Assembly: GCF_014695715.1 (NCBI RefSeq)
Contig: NZ_JACJOT010000013.1
Span: 186,001 to 250,000, forward strand
DNA length: 64,000 nucleotides
Source: Microcoleus sp. FACHB-68
GTDB taxonomy: Bacteria > Cyanobacteriota > Cyanobacteriia > Cyanobacteriales > Oscillatoriaceae
Direction: 5' to 3'
The notes beneath the pieces were generated by a model, which saw nothing but the letters and a program-made list of their open reading frames with translations, was not told the origin of the DNA and did not search any database. The translations under genes and the position numbers were made by a program. Shown piece after piece: positions 39,271-48,524 of the stretch (within the stretch, counting starts at the first letter, position 1; each line of letters begins with the position of its first letter).

Positions 39271-40114
39271 CTAAGACAGGGGTGATTTTGTACGTGGGCA
39301 AAACCATTGCTCGTAACCAGCGCCAGCGAGGTCGTCACGCTGCGAAAAATTACGCACGGCGTTATAAGGTTTCTAGTTGCTCTCAAGCAAAATCGTAACC
39401 GAATCGAATGTTGTCTTTCTCAATGCCGTCGAGTACAACTTGGAGTCCACCCATACGAATCATCCACTCAAAACGATAGTTGCGGTACTCGCGTTTAAGT
39501 AGAGCCTGCTCCGCGAAAGCACGTTTATAAACCTTTACAAACAGTTGAAATTCCCTCTCGTTCTATCTGGAGCCTTTGTCTAGCCTTGGTTTAAAGCGTC
39601 GTAATACTCAGCCCTAAAAGAAAATTTTAGTATTGCCAGCGTATTGCTATTGACATTCCCCTATGGGTAGAGGTTAGACTCATTGCGAACATTACAAGCA
39701 TGATAATTCGACTTTCATCTCACACCCCATACTCAAACACATTTCATATTAAGGAGTAACAGTTATTGAGTTGGTCAAAAGTCGATAAACCCGACATGGC
39801 CTGGTTTATCGACTTTTCCCAAGTAAGCTGAACTCATGTGCATCCTACAAGCTTTTGGTTCACCTTCCTTATGCCTGGGAGGTGGAAGCGTGAGAACACA
39901 GGCTTTTTGCGGTAAGTGTGGGGGAGCATCCCATAAAAAACAGATTCCCATTGTAGGACAGGTCATACACTCTGTTTAGTTGATGGTACTCATTCGATAT
40001 TGTCTGCTTGGGTAGAGTTTCTGCAGGAATTGGGATGCAACTGGGATTCGAGAAGGGACAGTTTTTCAATAGTTTTATTTGGCCTCAATTGTGTTGACTA
40101 CCAGTGATTGATTT
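39271..40114. other. Left cargo margin: non-coding, one strong hairpin
   Basis: About 840 bases between the left IS and the sigma factor gene. A frame at 39283-39510 reads as a possible remnant (with VVTLRKITHGVIRFLVALK) but is not recognised. A perfect 15-base hairpin lies at 39777-39817. The 63-66 codon frames here are not convincing. Confidence 0.4.
39777..39817. terminator. Perfect 15-base-pair hairpin
   Basis: Arms AAAAGTCGATAAACC (39777-39791) and GGTTTATCGACTTTT (39803-39817) enclose 11 bases and end in A4/T4, so it could stop transcription from either side. A 21-codon frame overlaps it: TTG 39767 (LSWSKVDKPDMAWFIDFSQVS), with AAGGAG 8 bases upstream. Confidence 0.7.
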
Positions 40115-41227
40115 ATGTCAGATTTTCAAACACTTAGTGCATCAAGCCGGCGGGGAAGTTCAGAAGAATTAGGGAAAGGGTTTTGGCAGCAATGGCAGCA
40201 GTATGGAGATTATCTTTACCGTTGCTGCATTAAGTGGATGGGGGGGAACCCGACTGATGCTGAAGATGCCCTGAGTCGGGCGATGCTTAAAGCTTGGGAA
40301 AAGGTGCAAAAGTACGCAGCGGGGGAAATTTCTAATTTAAAGGCATGGCTGACGACGCTGACTCGCAATCTGTGCGTGGACATTTATCGTGAACGCAGTC
40401 GGGGGGCGAATCGAGTTGAGGATATAGAAGGTTACGCTTTTAGTGAGGAGCAAGGACTGGTACGGAGTGAGGCTACGCCTTATTGTGCAATGGAAACTGG
40501 CGAAAAAAGGATTGTGATTCGTCGTGCCATTGATAATTTACCAATAAGGTTGCGCGAGACGTTTATCATGCACTTTTATAAGGAATTGTCTTATCCAGAA
40601 ATAGCCCAACGGCAAGAGATTTCCTACCAGAATGTCTGCAAGCGCATCTCCCAGGCGCGGGAAATTCTGCGAGAGCAGTTGAGGGGATATTTTATCGGAG
40701 AGGAAGGGACTAATACGGAATTATCGGTTCCAACGACTGGGGAAATAGCCAAGGTTTATGCGGGAGTTGAACCGATCACAGGCGAGACGGTGACGTTATC
40801 TGTTGCGGTGGGGGAAGTAGAGAGTGCTGTGGGAGAGGAATCGATTGACGTAGCGCGATTAGGCTTCGCCTGCTGCCCTTGGCAATCGGTGCAGCACAGA
40901 AAGTCGGTGAGAGTTGCTGCAACAACTGAAGGGAAGTTAGAAGTCAAGAGTGATGGTTATCGGTGCGTTGAGGTAGCGCTGTGTGAATTGCCGCATACAG
41001 CTATTTTGGCTTTGGCACAATTTGATGAAGAACCTGGATGTTGGGGGAATTCTTGTCTGCCGGTGCAGAGGATGCAACAACAGCCTCTTGTGGGGAAAGG
41101 ATGGGGAGAATTTTTGCGCTCATCCCGCTCTCCTCCTTTGTATCGTTTTCCTTATTTTCAGCCCTTTGTCAAAAATCTGTCGGGAATGAAGATAATGGTT
41201 CATTTATTTAGAGTTATTCGAGTTTAG
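40115..41227 (+). CDS. ECF-like sigma-70 factor with a C-terminal extension
   Basis: A 370-residue protein. Region 2 (about 30-95) shows NPTDAEDALSRAMLKAWEKV and WLTTLTRNLCVDIYRERSR. Region 4 (about 145-198) shows NLPIRLRETFIMHFYKELSY and ISYQNVCKRISQAREILREQ, a helix-turn-helix for the -35 element. Regions 1 and 3 are absent, as in ECF sigmas. The remaining 170 residues are of unknown type. The reading frame includes two short AGGC-NNN-GCCT palindromes, suggesting inserted micro-repeats. It is the first cargo gene, 87 bases before the propeller gene on the same strand, and could control the genes behind it. Confidence 0.82.
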   Translation: MSDFQTLSASSRRGSSEELGKGFWQQWQQYGDYLYRCCIKWMGGNPTDAEDALSRAMLKAWEKVQKYAAGEISNLKAWLTTLTRNLCVDIYRERSRGANRVEDIEGYAFSEEQGLVRSEATPYCAMETGEKRIVIRRAIDNLPIRLRETFIMHFYKELSYPEIAQRQEISYQNVCKRISQAREILREQLRGYFIGEEGTNTELSVPTTGEIAKVYAGVEPITGETVTLSVAVGEVESAVGEESIDVARLGFACCPWQSVQHRKSVRVAATTEGKLEVKSDGYRCVEVALCELPHTAILALAQFDEEPGCWGNSCLPVQRMQQQPLVGKGWGEFLRSSRSPPLYRFPYFQPFVKNLSGMKIMVHLFRVIRV

Positions 41228-41316
41228 ATTGTGGATGAGAAAATTCACAATTAAGCATTAAAAACGTCTGTTTAAATAGATGCTTCAAAAACTAACCAGC
41301 CACAGAATAGAAGCCA

Positions 41317-42606
41317 ATGTACGAATTTTCTCTCCCTAAATTTAGACGGCAGCTTGTTGAAGATCGTCGCTTAGACGGCTATTGGATAGAAGCATTCAAC
41401 ATTGATAGCGATTCTAAGCCGGATATCGTCGGATATGGACTCGGTCAAGGTGAAGTAAGTTGGTATCGAAACAATGATTGGAAAAAGACATTAATCGCCA
41501 GATATTTTGGTCCTGTTGGTATGCATCATGTAGATATCAACGGTGATGGTCGCAATGATATCGTCATTTGTTACCAATACGGTCAGACTATGGTAAATTG
41601 CGATCCCGAAGGAGGCAAAATTGAATGGCTTGAAAATCCAGGTAATTCCGAGCCGTATTGGAAAAATCATTATATTGGCAGAGCCACTTCAATGCACCGT
41701 CTGAAGGTAGGCTATTTTACCCAAAAAACAAAACTGCAAGTTCTTGCCCTACCGATTGTTGGGAAACCAAATGATGTTCACTCTATTACACCCATAGTGC
41801 TATTTACTCAGCCTGACGATCTTTATGGAGCAAAAGAGTGGAAAGAGGAAATTCTTAAAATATATGACAAGAACTACTACGAGACGCACAATAAAAAACC
41901 AAATCCCGAAAGTGATGCTGGTTTGCTCTACTTCCACGTCATTCATGGCGTATCTGTGAAGAAGTATAGAAACAAGTCAGGCTCGAATCTTGATTCTGCA
42001 CTGATTGCTTCTGAAGAAGGGATTACATTGATCTATTTCAGTCCAGAAGATGGCGTATGGTATGGGAAAGCGATTGGCCAGGGTGAAATAACTCAAATAA
42101 ATAAAACAGGTTTTAAAGGTAGTGGTGATGTAGACGCAGGTAAGGTAGGAGATGATGATTTTGCCTATATTGCCGCCGTCGAACCATTTCATGGCAATAC
42201 AGTAGTTGTTTACTGCAAGGATAAGGAGAGTAATTCTTCTCTAACTAATTGCGGTTGGAAAAGAGTTGTATTAGATATTTATGGCGATCCTAATGCAATT
42301 GGAGAAGGGCCAGGACATTTTGTAGTTTGTGCAGATTTTGATCAAGATGGCGATGATGAGTTTCTGGTTGCTTTGAGAGGGCCAATGCCCTGGCAAGGCG
42401 TGTTTTACTACAAGGCTATCGATGTGAAAAATGGCGTGTTTGCTAAATGGCGTGTTTCTGAAGATTCGGCTGCTAGAATCGCTGTTGCAGATTTCGATGG
42501 TGATGGCAGATTAGATTTTGCCACTATCGGCTATTCGGTAGGTGGATATTATTGTGCAGAAAATCCATCCATTGTTGTTTACTACAACGACTTTGCCAAA
42601 AAGTAG
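41317..42606 (+). CDS. FG-GAP/VCBS beta-propeller protein, possible propeller half of an anhydrofructose dehydratase
   Basis: A 429-residue protein without a signal peptide. FG-GAP-type calcium loops recur: NIDSDSKPD (28-36), DINGDGRND (73-81), DFDQDGDDE and DFDGDGRLD near the C-terminus, each followed by a strand. This indicates a seven-bladed propeller with bound metal. Fungal aldos-2-ulose dehydratase (EC 4.2.1.110), which acts on 1,5-anhydro-D-fructose, is a seven-bladed propeller followed by two cupin domains. The next gene encodes a cupin and the one after it a glucan lyase-like enzyme. The dehydratase role is inferred from this context; a plain FG-GAP protein of other function remains possible. 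Confidence 0.65.
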   Translation: MYEFSLPKFRRQLVEDRRLDGYWIEAFNIDSDSKPDIVGYGLGQGEVSWYRNNDWKKTLIARYFGPVGMHHVDINGDGRNDIVICYQYGQTMVNCDPEGGKIEWLENPGNSEPYWKNHYIGRATSMHRLKVGYFTQKTKLQVLALPIVGKPNDVHSITPIVLFTQPDDLYGAKEWKEEILKIYDKNYYETHNKKPNPESDAGLLYFHVIHGVSVKKYRNKSGSNLDSALIASEEGITLIYFSPEDGVWYGKAIGQGEITQINKTGFKGSGDVDAGKVGDDDFAYIAAVEPFHGNTVVVYCKDKESNSSLTNCGWKRVVLDIYGDPNAIGEGPGHFVVCADFDQDGDDEFLVALRGPMPWQGVFYYKAIDVKNGVFAKWRVSEDSAARIAVADFDGDGRLDFATIGYSVGGYYCAENPSIVVYYNDFAKK

Positions 42607-42679
42607 AGGAGTTTGAAGCTGTGCGATCGCTTCAATTACATTTCCAACAATTAGTCATTTCAATTAACCTCAAAAACTG

Positions 42680-43393
42680 ATGGAAGCCAACAAAGTCAAA
42701 CGACTTAACTTTTCTGGTGCTTACATAGATGCGAAGTACGTGGAAAACGTCGAAAACTATCCCATCAAAAACCGTACTATCGTCATCAATCCTGAAGCTT
42801 CGGATGCCCACCTCAACGAAACTCCTGCCAGCGTTATTCCTGCTTTTTCATCCACTATTCTGAACGATACCATCATCCACAAAGCAGAATCCTTACTTTT
42901 GCTTGAGGTGGTTGAAACCAGGAACATTGGCAAGATCGTCTTTGATCCGAACTGGGATTTATTAGGTAATCTGATTGATGGTTTTCCCAAAGATGTACCA
43001 CTGTGGCGTTCTCCCAAGGATGATGCGGGAATCGTAGAACTCGATCCGTATTTGATGACCAAACAATCGAGTACGCCCCAGCAAAAAGAAAGGTTTACTG
43101 TCAAGGTTAACTTATGGTTTGCTCCTTCTAATTCTGATTGTGCCATCCATAACCAGCATGACTTTATCGAGATTCATACCCAAATCTTTGGTCAGGGAAG
43201 AATGCAGAAATTTAAAGTTAAAGCATTTGACTCTCTCTACGAAGATATGTTAATGAGTCCGGGGTATACCACATCTGTCCCATTTTGTGAGGTACAGGAA
43301 AATCAAAAATATGTCTATCCTTGGCATCAATACTATGCCGATACAGACTGTATTTGGTTAGCGATCGAATATTACCCTACTAAAGCTAGCTAA
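42680..43393 (+). CDS. Cupin-fold protein, possible catalytic half of an anhydrofructose dehydratase
   Basis: A 237-residue protein. The C-terminal half fits cupin motif 1: His157, His160, Glu164 and Gly171 in AIHNQHDFIEIHTQIFG (H-x2-H-x3-E-x6-G). It is followed by a motif 2 His216 in YPWHQYY and the strand CIWLAIEYYP. These would bind one metal, probably zinc. The N-terminal half (to about 130) contains strands and may be a second, metal-free cupin. In fungal aldos-2-ulose dehydratase the catalytic zinc lies between the propeller and a cupin domain, so this protein may pair with the product of the gene 74 bases upstream. The function is inferred. Confidence 0.6.
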   Translation: MEANKVKRLNFSGAYIDAKYVENVENYPIKNRTIVINPEASDAHLNETPASVIPAFSSTILNDTIIHKAESLLLLEVVETRNIGKIVFDPNWDLLGNLIDGFPKDVPLWRSPKDDAGIVELDPYLMTKQSSTPQQKERFTVKVNLWFAPSNSDCAIHNQHDFIEIHTQIFGQGRMQKFKVKAFDSLYEDMLMSPGYTTSVPFCEVQENQKYVYPWHQYYADTDCIWLAIEYYPTKAS

Positions 43394-43545
43394 TCAGTGC
43401 TGAAAAATTGAGGCATTCGATTCTCGTCCTTATTTCCATCTCAATTTTTAGAGATAGCCCTTCTATTTCTTGATGTTGAGTGCGTAAATATATGCGTTTG
43501 TATTTTGTTGAAGTTGCTTTTTAAGACTTAATCCAGGAGATTCTG

Positions 43546-46500
43546 ATGTCTGATTCCATTTCAATTTCCAACTCCCACTCCTACAGATTTGTCAAGGTTG
43601 AAGAATACTTTGCTGATTACAAAAAATGGCACAAACTCGAAAAGGCTGTTTCTGCATCATTCGATCAAGAGAACAAGACATTAATTATCGAGTTCGACAA
43701 TATTGATGGAGAAGCGGGGAAACGCTGCTCTATGCTCCTCCAGTTCCTGCAAAAAGATATTTTCAGGGTTCGCTTTAATCCTTTAAAAACTGCAGATGAT
43801 TACACTTCTAAAAACACCCGTTCTGTCGTTCAGGATACCTTTGAAGATTTAAGAACAATTTTGGAAAGTCAAGAACCCTTCTTCATAGAGAAAAACGAAC
43901 TTGAATATGAAGATAGGATCGAGCTAGTCACAAAGTCTGAAGATGAAAATTATAAGGAGAATGGAATAATCTGGCTGGAAATGAAGGTAGTTATTACTTA
44001 CAATCCCTTCAAAATTCAAGTCTTCAACTACACTAACAAGTATAATCCTGGCAAGCAAGAAGCCTTCAAAGTTTGGGAAACTGCAGAACCAGGAATTTAC
44101 TACACTTTGAACGGTAACGAAAAAGAAGACTACGCTATCATTCAGGCGATTAAAAAGCCAGCAACGGCTAAATATATTGGATTTGGGGAACAAGGCGGAA
44201 AATCTCTGTGTAAAAATACGGCGCAAGTCAATTATTTCAACTTTGACAATATGCGCTATCGCCAAGTCTATAATGTCGGACCTTTGGATGGGCGAGAACC
44301 CCTTTATCACTCCGATCCCTTCTTCCTTGAATTTAACGGCGTTCCTGAAGAAGATAGCGTCTACGGCATTTATATTGACAATCCTGCTCAAGTTTTGGTT
44401 GATATCGGCTATGCAAACTCCAGTCGGTATATGGTCGGGACTCGCTTCGGCGATCTCGACTATTACTGCTTCCTGGGCTATACAGCGGCTGATATTGTGT
44501 CAGGCTTTACTTCACTTGTCGGTCGTTCTCGCCTGAAACCCCGCTACGCTTTGGGATACCACCAAGGATGCTACGGATATGAAGATCGGAAGGCGCTTGA
44601 ATGGGTCGTTCAGAAGTATTGGGATTACGGCATACCACTCGATGGTCTTCATGTAGATGTGGACGTACAAAATAATTATCAAACCTTCACAATTGACACG
44701 CAAAAATTCCCCAATCCAAAAGAAATGTTTGCTAATTTAAGAGCAAAGGGGATTAAATGCAGTACGAATATCACACCTATCATTAGCAACAAAGCCCCGG
44801 ATTACCAAACCTATAAAGAGGGATTGGAAAGCAATTATTTTGTTGTCGATAAGCGTCATAATGCCGAACAAACTGCGTCATGGTGGTATCAAGATTACAC
44901 CGGCGGTCGCGAATATTTTAACCAACCCAACCGTCCGAACTACAACGACGGTAAACCTTATACCGGGGAAGTATTCTATGGCAATCCTCAAGGTTCCGAT
45001 CTCGGTACACCAGGCCATTATCCTGATTTCGGACGCTCAGAGGTACGTCAATGGTGGGGCAAACAATATAAATATCTCTTTGAGATGGGTCTAGAATTTG
45101 TCTGGCAGGATATGACGACACCAGCGATTCGTTCCACACGAGGAGATATGCGGAGTTTTCCTTTCCGACTACTAGTAACTGATGACTTTATCTCCGACGA
45201 ACCTCCCAAAGAGACACCATTTATTAAGATGTGGAATTTGTATTCCTACAACCTCCACAAAGCTACATATCACGGTCTAAACCACCTAGCTAATGATTTC
45301 CCAGAGACACTTGGGGATCGAGCAAATAAACGTAACTTTATTGTCGGACGTGGTAGTTTCACAGGGATGCACCGTTTTGCGGCACTCTGGACGGGCGACA
45401 ACAGTTCGAGTTGGGACTTCCTGAAGATGAATGTATCGCAAGTGATCTCTTTGGGGATGTGTGGTATGTCTATTTGCGGTCAGGACATTGGGGGGTTTGA
45501 AGCTGAGGATGACTCCCAACATTGGGCAGGGCCAGAACTGATTATGCGCTGGACGGCGGTAGGTGCTTTCCTCCCCTGGTTCCGCAACCACTACATGCGG
45601 AAAGGACGGAAAGAATTCCAAGAACCATTTATGTATATGGAGTGGTTTAACGGCAATCCACCAGAACCACAAGCTCAATACCGGATGGTACTTCCAGTTT
45701 GCAAATACTACATCGAATTGCGATATCGTCTGCTTCAGTTGTTCTACGATGCGATGTTTGAAAATTGCATCAATGGGAAACCTATCTGTCGCCCGATGTT
45801 CCTCAACGACCCAAGTGATAAGTCACTCTACAATGACAAAATTTCCTTTTTAGATGATCAGTTCTTTGTGGGTCGAGATTTGCTGGTAGCTCCTATCCTT
45901 GATGAGGAGAACCAGTGCCGTGGTAAACGGGATATTTACCTTCCCGCAGGTAGTGATTGGTATTGCTTTAAAAATAACCGACAACCACTGGATGGTGCAG
46001 TGGAAGGTGGTACTACGATTCGTGATTTCGATGCTCGTCTGAGTGCTGATCCCAACCACGTTAACTTTATTGTGCCGATCTATGTGCGTGCAGGAGCAAT
46101 TATTCCTACCATTGAGGTCGAACAGTATGTGGGACAACGCAAGGCCGAAGGATTGCCTAACCCCATTACCATTAACATCTATCCCGGCGAGTCCACAAAT
46201 GTTGCCGACGACGAGGTGGGTAAAAAACTCTCTGTCCAAGCAAGTTACAAGATGTACTTAGATGATGGGGTTAGTCGTTCTTCCGCACCATCAAGAGAAG
46301 AATTGCCCGGAAGTGACGAGATGGGTAAGGGAGAATATCGCGAAGTAAAGATCCACCATAGTGGCTACCCCAACCCCAATTTCGATTGGAAAACACGCAT
46401 AATTAACATCAATCGCGGGCATGACAATTACTCACCGTCCGATAAGGAAGAAGAGAAATATTTCTTCGTTGCCGTATTGCACGATCCCTCTGAACTGCCC

Positions 46501-46725
46501 AAGCGCGACCCCATATCCAATCAACGGAGTTCATCTCCCTTAAAAAGCGTCAGCATAGACGAACAAGAAATTTTCTTAATTACAGGTGACAATCCTGAAA
46601 AACGGGCTGAGCAACTTAGCAAGTCTAAAAAGAATGCTTGGTATTACAACGAGGACATTGATATTAGTTTCATCAAGGTGTTCGATGACAGTGAAGCGAT
46701 CAGGATAAGGGCAGAATATTTCTAA
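43546..46725 (+). CDS. GH31 enzyme, alpha-1,4-glucan lyase-like
   Basis: A 1059-residue protein, start ATG 43546 with AGGAG 8 bases before. The GH31 barrel (about 320-760) has GLHVDVDVQNNYQTFTID, the nucleophile Asp522 in FVWQDMTTPAI, the proton donor Asp618 in WTGDNSSSWDFL, and GQDIGGFE. Hydrolysing GH31 enzymes have WIDMNE at the nucleophile. WQDMT-P, VDVD-Q and GDNSSS match the algal and fungal alpha-1,4-glucan lyases (EC 4.2.2.13), whose length (about 1030-1090) also fits. Those enzymes release 1,5-anhydro-D-fructose from starch or glycogen. There is no signal peptide, so the substrate would be cellular glycogen. Assignment is from remembered motifs. Confidence 0.8.
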   Translation: MSDSISISNSHSYRFVKVEEYFADYKKWHKLEKAVSASFDQENKTLIIEFDNIDGEAGKRCSMLLQFLQKDIFRVRFNPLKTADDYTSKNTRSVVQDTFEDLRTILESQEPFFIEKNELEYEDRIELVTKSEDENYKENGIIWLEMKVVITYNPFKIQVFNYTNKYNPGKQEAFKVWETAEPGIYYTLNGNEKEDYAIIQAIKKPATAKYIGFGEQGGKSLCKNTAQVNYFNFDNMRYRQVYNVGPLDGREPLYHSDPFFLEFNGVPEEDSVYGIYIDNPAQVLVDIGYANSSRYMVGTRFGDLDYYCFLGYTAADIVSGFTSLVGRSRLKPRYALGYHQGCYGYEDRKALEWVVQKYWDYGIPLDGLHVDVDVQNNYQTFTIDTQKFPNPKEMFANLRAKGIKCSTNITPIISNKAPDYQTYKEGLESNYFVVDKRHNAEQTASWWYQDYTGGREYFNQPNRPNYNDGKPYTGEVFYGNPQGSDLGTPGHYPDFGRSEVRQWWGKQYKYLFEMGLEFVWQDMTTPAIRSTRGDMRSFPFRLLVTDDFISDEPPKETPFIKMWNLYSYNLHKATYHGLNHLANDFPETLGDRANKRNFIVGRGSFTGMHRFAALWTGDNSSSWDFLKMNVSQVISLGMCGMSICGQDIGGFEAEDDSQHWAGPELIMRWTAVGAFLPWFRNHYMRKGRKEFQEPFMYMEWFNGNPPEPQAQYRMVLPVCKYYIELRYRLLQLFYDAMFENCINGKPICRPMFLNDPSDKSLYNDKISFLDDQFFVGRDLLVAPILDEENQCRGKRDIYLPAGSDWYCFKNNRQPLDGAVEGGTTIRDFDARLSADPNHVNFIVPIYVRAGAIIPTIEVEQYVGQRKAEGLPNPITINIYPGESTNVADDEVGKKLSVQASYKMYLDDGVSRSSAPSREELPGSDEMGKGEYREVKIHHSGYPNPNFDWKTRIININRGHDNYSPSDKEEEKYFFVAVLHDPSELPKRDPISNQRSSSPLKSVSIDEQEIFLITGDNPEKRAEQLSKSKKNAWYYNEDIDISFIKVFDDSEAIRIRAEYF

Positions 46726-46912
46726 CCGCTTGGCCATCGTAATTTGGCGTTGCTAAACCAAAGTGTGAATTTAGATGTAGAGCTTCCAGCCGGAAAATCT
46801 CTAAAAAAGTTTTGAGATAAAAACCTTTTTCATACATAAAATCAGCAACGCCCATACTTTCGAGTTTGATTTCCTTGTCTTAAAAAAATGCTAAGAATTT
46901 CAAAAGGAAACA

Positions 46913-47194
46913 ATGATGAACGCTACAGAGATAGCAGCTATCACCACTAACCCAAGTGGCAAAGCTGTCGCTAAATTTTTATCTTTTCTTGAGATAAAAG
47001 AGGTGGATAAATTATTGGCAACATGGGCGGAAGATGCTGTTTTTAAATGGCCTTTCTCACATAAAGGAATTCCCGGTTTAAAGTATTCTAAGTTTAAAGG
47101 TCGGCAGCGAATCTATGAACTTTTCAAAAAGGTAGCAATTGATAGCCTGTTTCTAAAGAAATGTAAAAGTGAGCAACCAAAGCCAAACTTTTGA
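46913..47194 (+). pseudogene. NTF2/SnoaL-like gene interrupted by the right IS
   Basis: About 77 genuine codons (MMNATEIAAITTNPSGKAVA, then LEIKEVDKLLATWAEDAVFK, PGLKYSKFKGRQRIYELFKK) resemble the N-terminal half of SnoaL-type NTF2-fold proteins. The frame enters the IS at about 47144 and stops at 47194. AAGGA precedes the ATG pair. No continuation of the fold is seen beyond the right IS, so the rest of the gene was lost. Intact relatives are small pocket enzymes or binding proteins; a role in processing the sugar product is only a guess. Confidence 0.65.
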
Positions 47195-48072
47195 GTCAAG
47201 CTGAAGTCAGCGTTTAGCCTCACAAAGATGTCTCGTAAAACCTATCCGGGCAACTTAACTGACATTGATTGGAAGTTTATCGAACCCTTGCTGCCAGAGA
47301 AACCGGTCATTGGTCATCCTAGACAAGTCGATTTAAGAGAAATTCTTAACGCCATTTTTTATCTTCAGCGAGAAGGCATTCCTTGGCGAGGATTGCCGGG
47401 TGATTTCCCGCCTTGGCAAACGGTCTATAACTACTTACGCTATTGGCAAAGACTCGGTGTTTGGCAACAAATTCATGACCAATTGAGAACACAAGTTCGG
47501 CAAGCTGTCGGGAAAACAGCGCCAGCCAGTGCCTCTGTTCTCGATTCCCAATCCGTCAAAACGCCGGAAAAAAGGGGGAACTCTGCGGTTATGTTCGCCT
47601 TTGGCGAGGCGAAGCCTTAGCAGCTAAAAAGGTCAAAGGACGCAAGCGGGTTGCCCTTGTCGATAGACTCGCACTCTTAATCGGGGTCGTTGTCTTGGAA
47701 GCGGGTTGTGCTGAGCGATTAGCAGGAGCAAGCGTTGTTCTCGAAGCCTGTGAGTTCGGCACACAAGACTTCAGTGTCATCTGGGTAGATCAGGGATTTA
47801 GTGGAGCGAATTTTGCCCGAGTGGTGAAACAATTAACAGGGGCGTCGGTTGAAGTGAAACGCCCGTCAAAGCGCTGGATTTGAGATTTTACCCAAGCGTT
47901 GGATTGTTGAACGAACCTTTGCTTGCTGGAATTACTATCGACGTTTAAGTAAAGACTATGAAGTGTTACCAGAGATGAGTCAAGCCATGATTCATGGAGC
48001 AATGATTCATTTGATGTTACGTCATTTAAGAAAATCACTTCAGCCAACTTAACAATTGTTTAGAAACATGCT
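47144..48072 (+). mobile_element. IS5-family insertion sequence, right copy
   Basis: 929 bases, same orientation and nearly the same sequence as the left copy, with the same imperfect ends. It interrupts the NTF2-like gene. The few differences (GAT for GAG in the tenth-fifteenth codon region, AAG for AGG near the end) show recent duplication or gene conversion. Confidence 0.88.
47228..48052 (+). pseudogene. IS5-family transposase, same two frame changes
   Basis: Identical layout to the left copy: MSRKTYPGNLTDIDWKFIEP in the first frame, the A6G5 run at 47568-47578 leading to the second frame with IWVDQGFSG, and a third frame with VERTFAW and the end HLRKSLQPT. Both copies carry the same second shift, so it was fixed before they separated. 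They would then move only if the shift is suppressed or if another copy supplies transposase. Confidence 0.82.
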
Positions 48073-48524
48073 CTGAGATACGCAACCTACTGATAAAATC
48101 TTTAAAACAACAACAGCACCCAAGCTATACTCGCTGAGGAATTTCCTGTTTTAATCCTTTAACTTAGAGTTGCACTGACTTAAAAAGTTCAGTTTGCATA
48201 GCTCTCCAGTTAGTAATATAGGAAATATCAGCCCTCTAGTTGGATGCTGCTGTTTTTAGGGAATGAGACAGATGTTAGATGAAACAGCGTTTTTTACCTC
48301 TTCAATTAAATGGACTTCGCTGTGGTATCTGTCGGGGAAGCTCGGTTGCTTCTTTTATTACTTTATCAAAATCCCCTTGGGGATCAAGAGAAATACACTA
48401 AAGTTTACGTTTTTCAAGTAGCGACTCTTGAAATGCAAAATTAAATAAAAAAGATAACGAGAGATTGGGAATTCACAAGATCAACTCTTGATTAAAGGCA
48501 ATAAAATGGTATAATTAAAAGGCC
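48073..48524. other. AT-rich margin between the right IS and ribokinase
   Basis: About 450 AT-rich bases without GCCGGC. No gene, no end of the NTF2-like gene and no clear hairpin was recognised. It may belong to the foreign segment. Confidence 0.4.

Noticed and set aside
38342-48072. Target-site duplication proving composite transposition as one unit
   Set aside because: The bases outside the two IS copies do not match each other, so the island may have arisen by recombination rather than one insertion.
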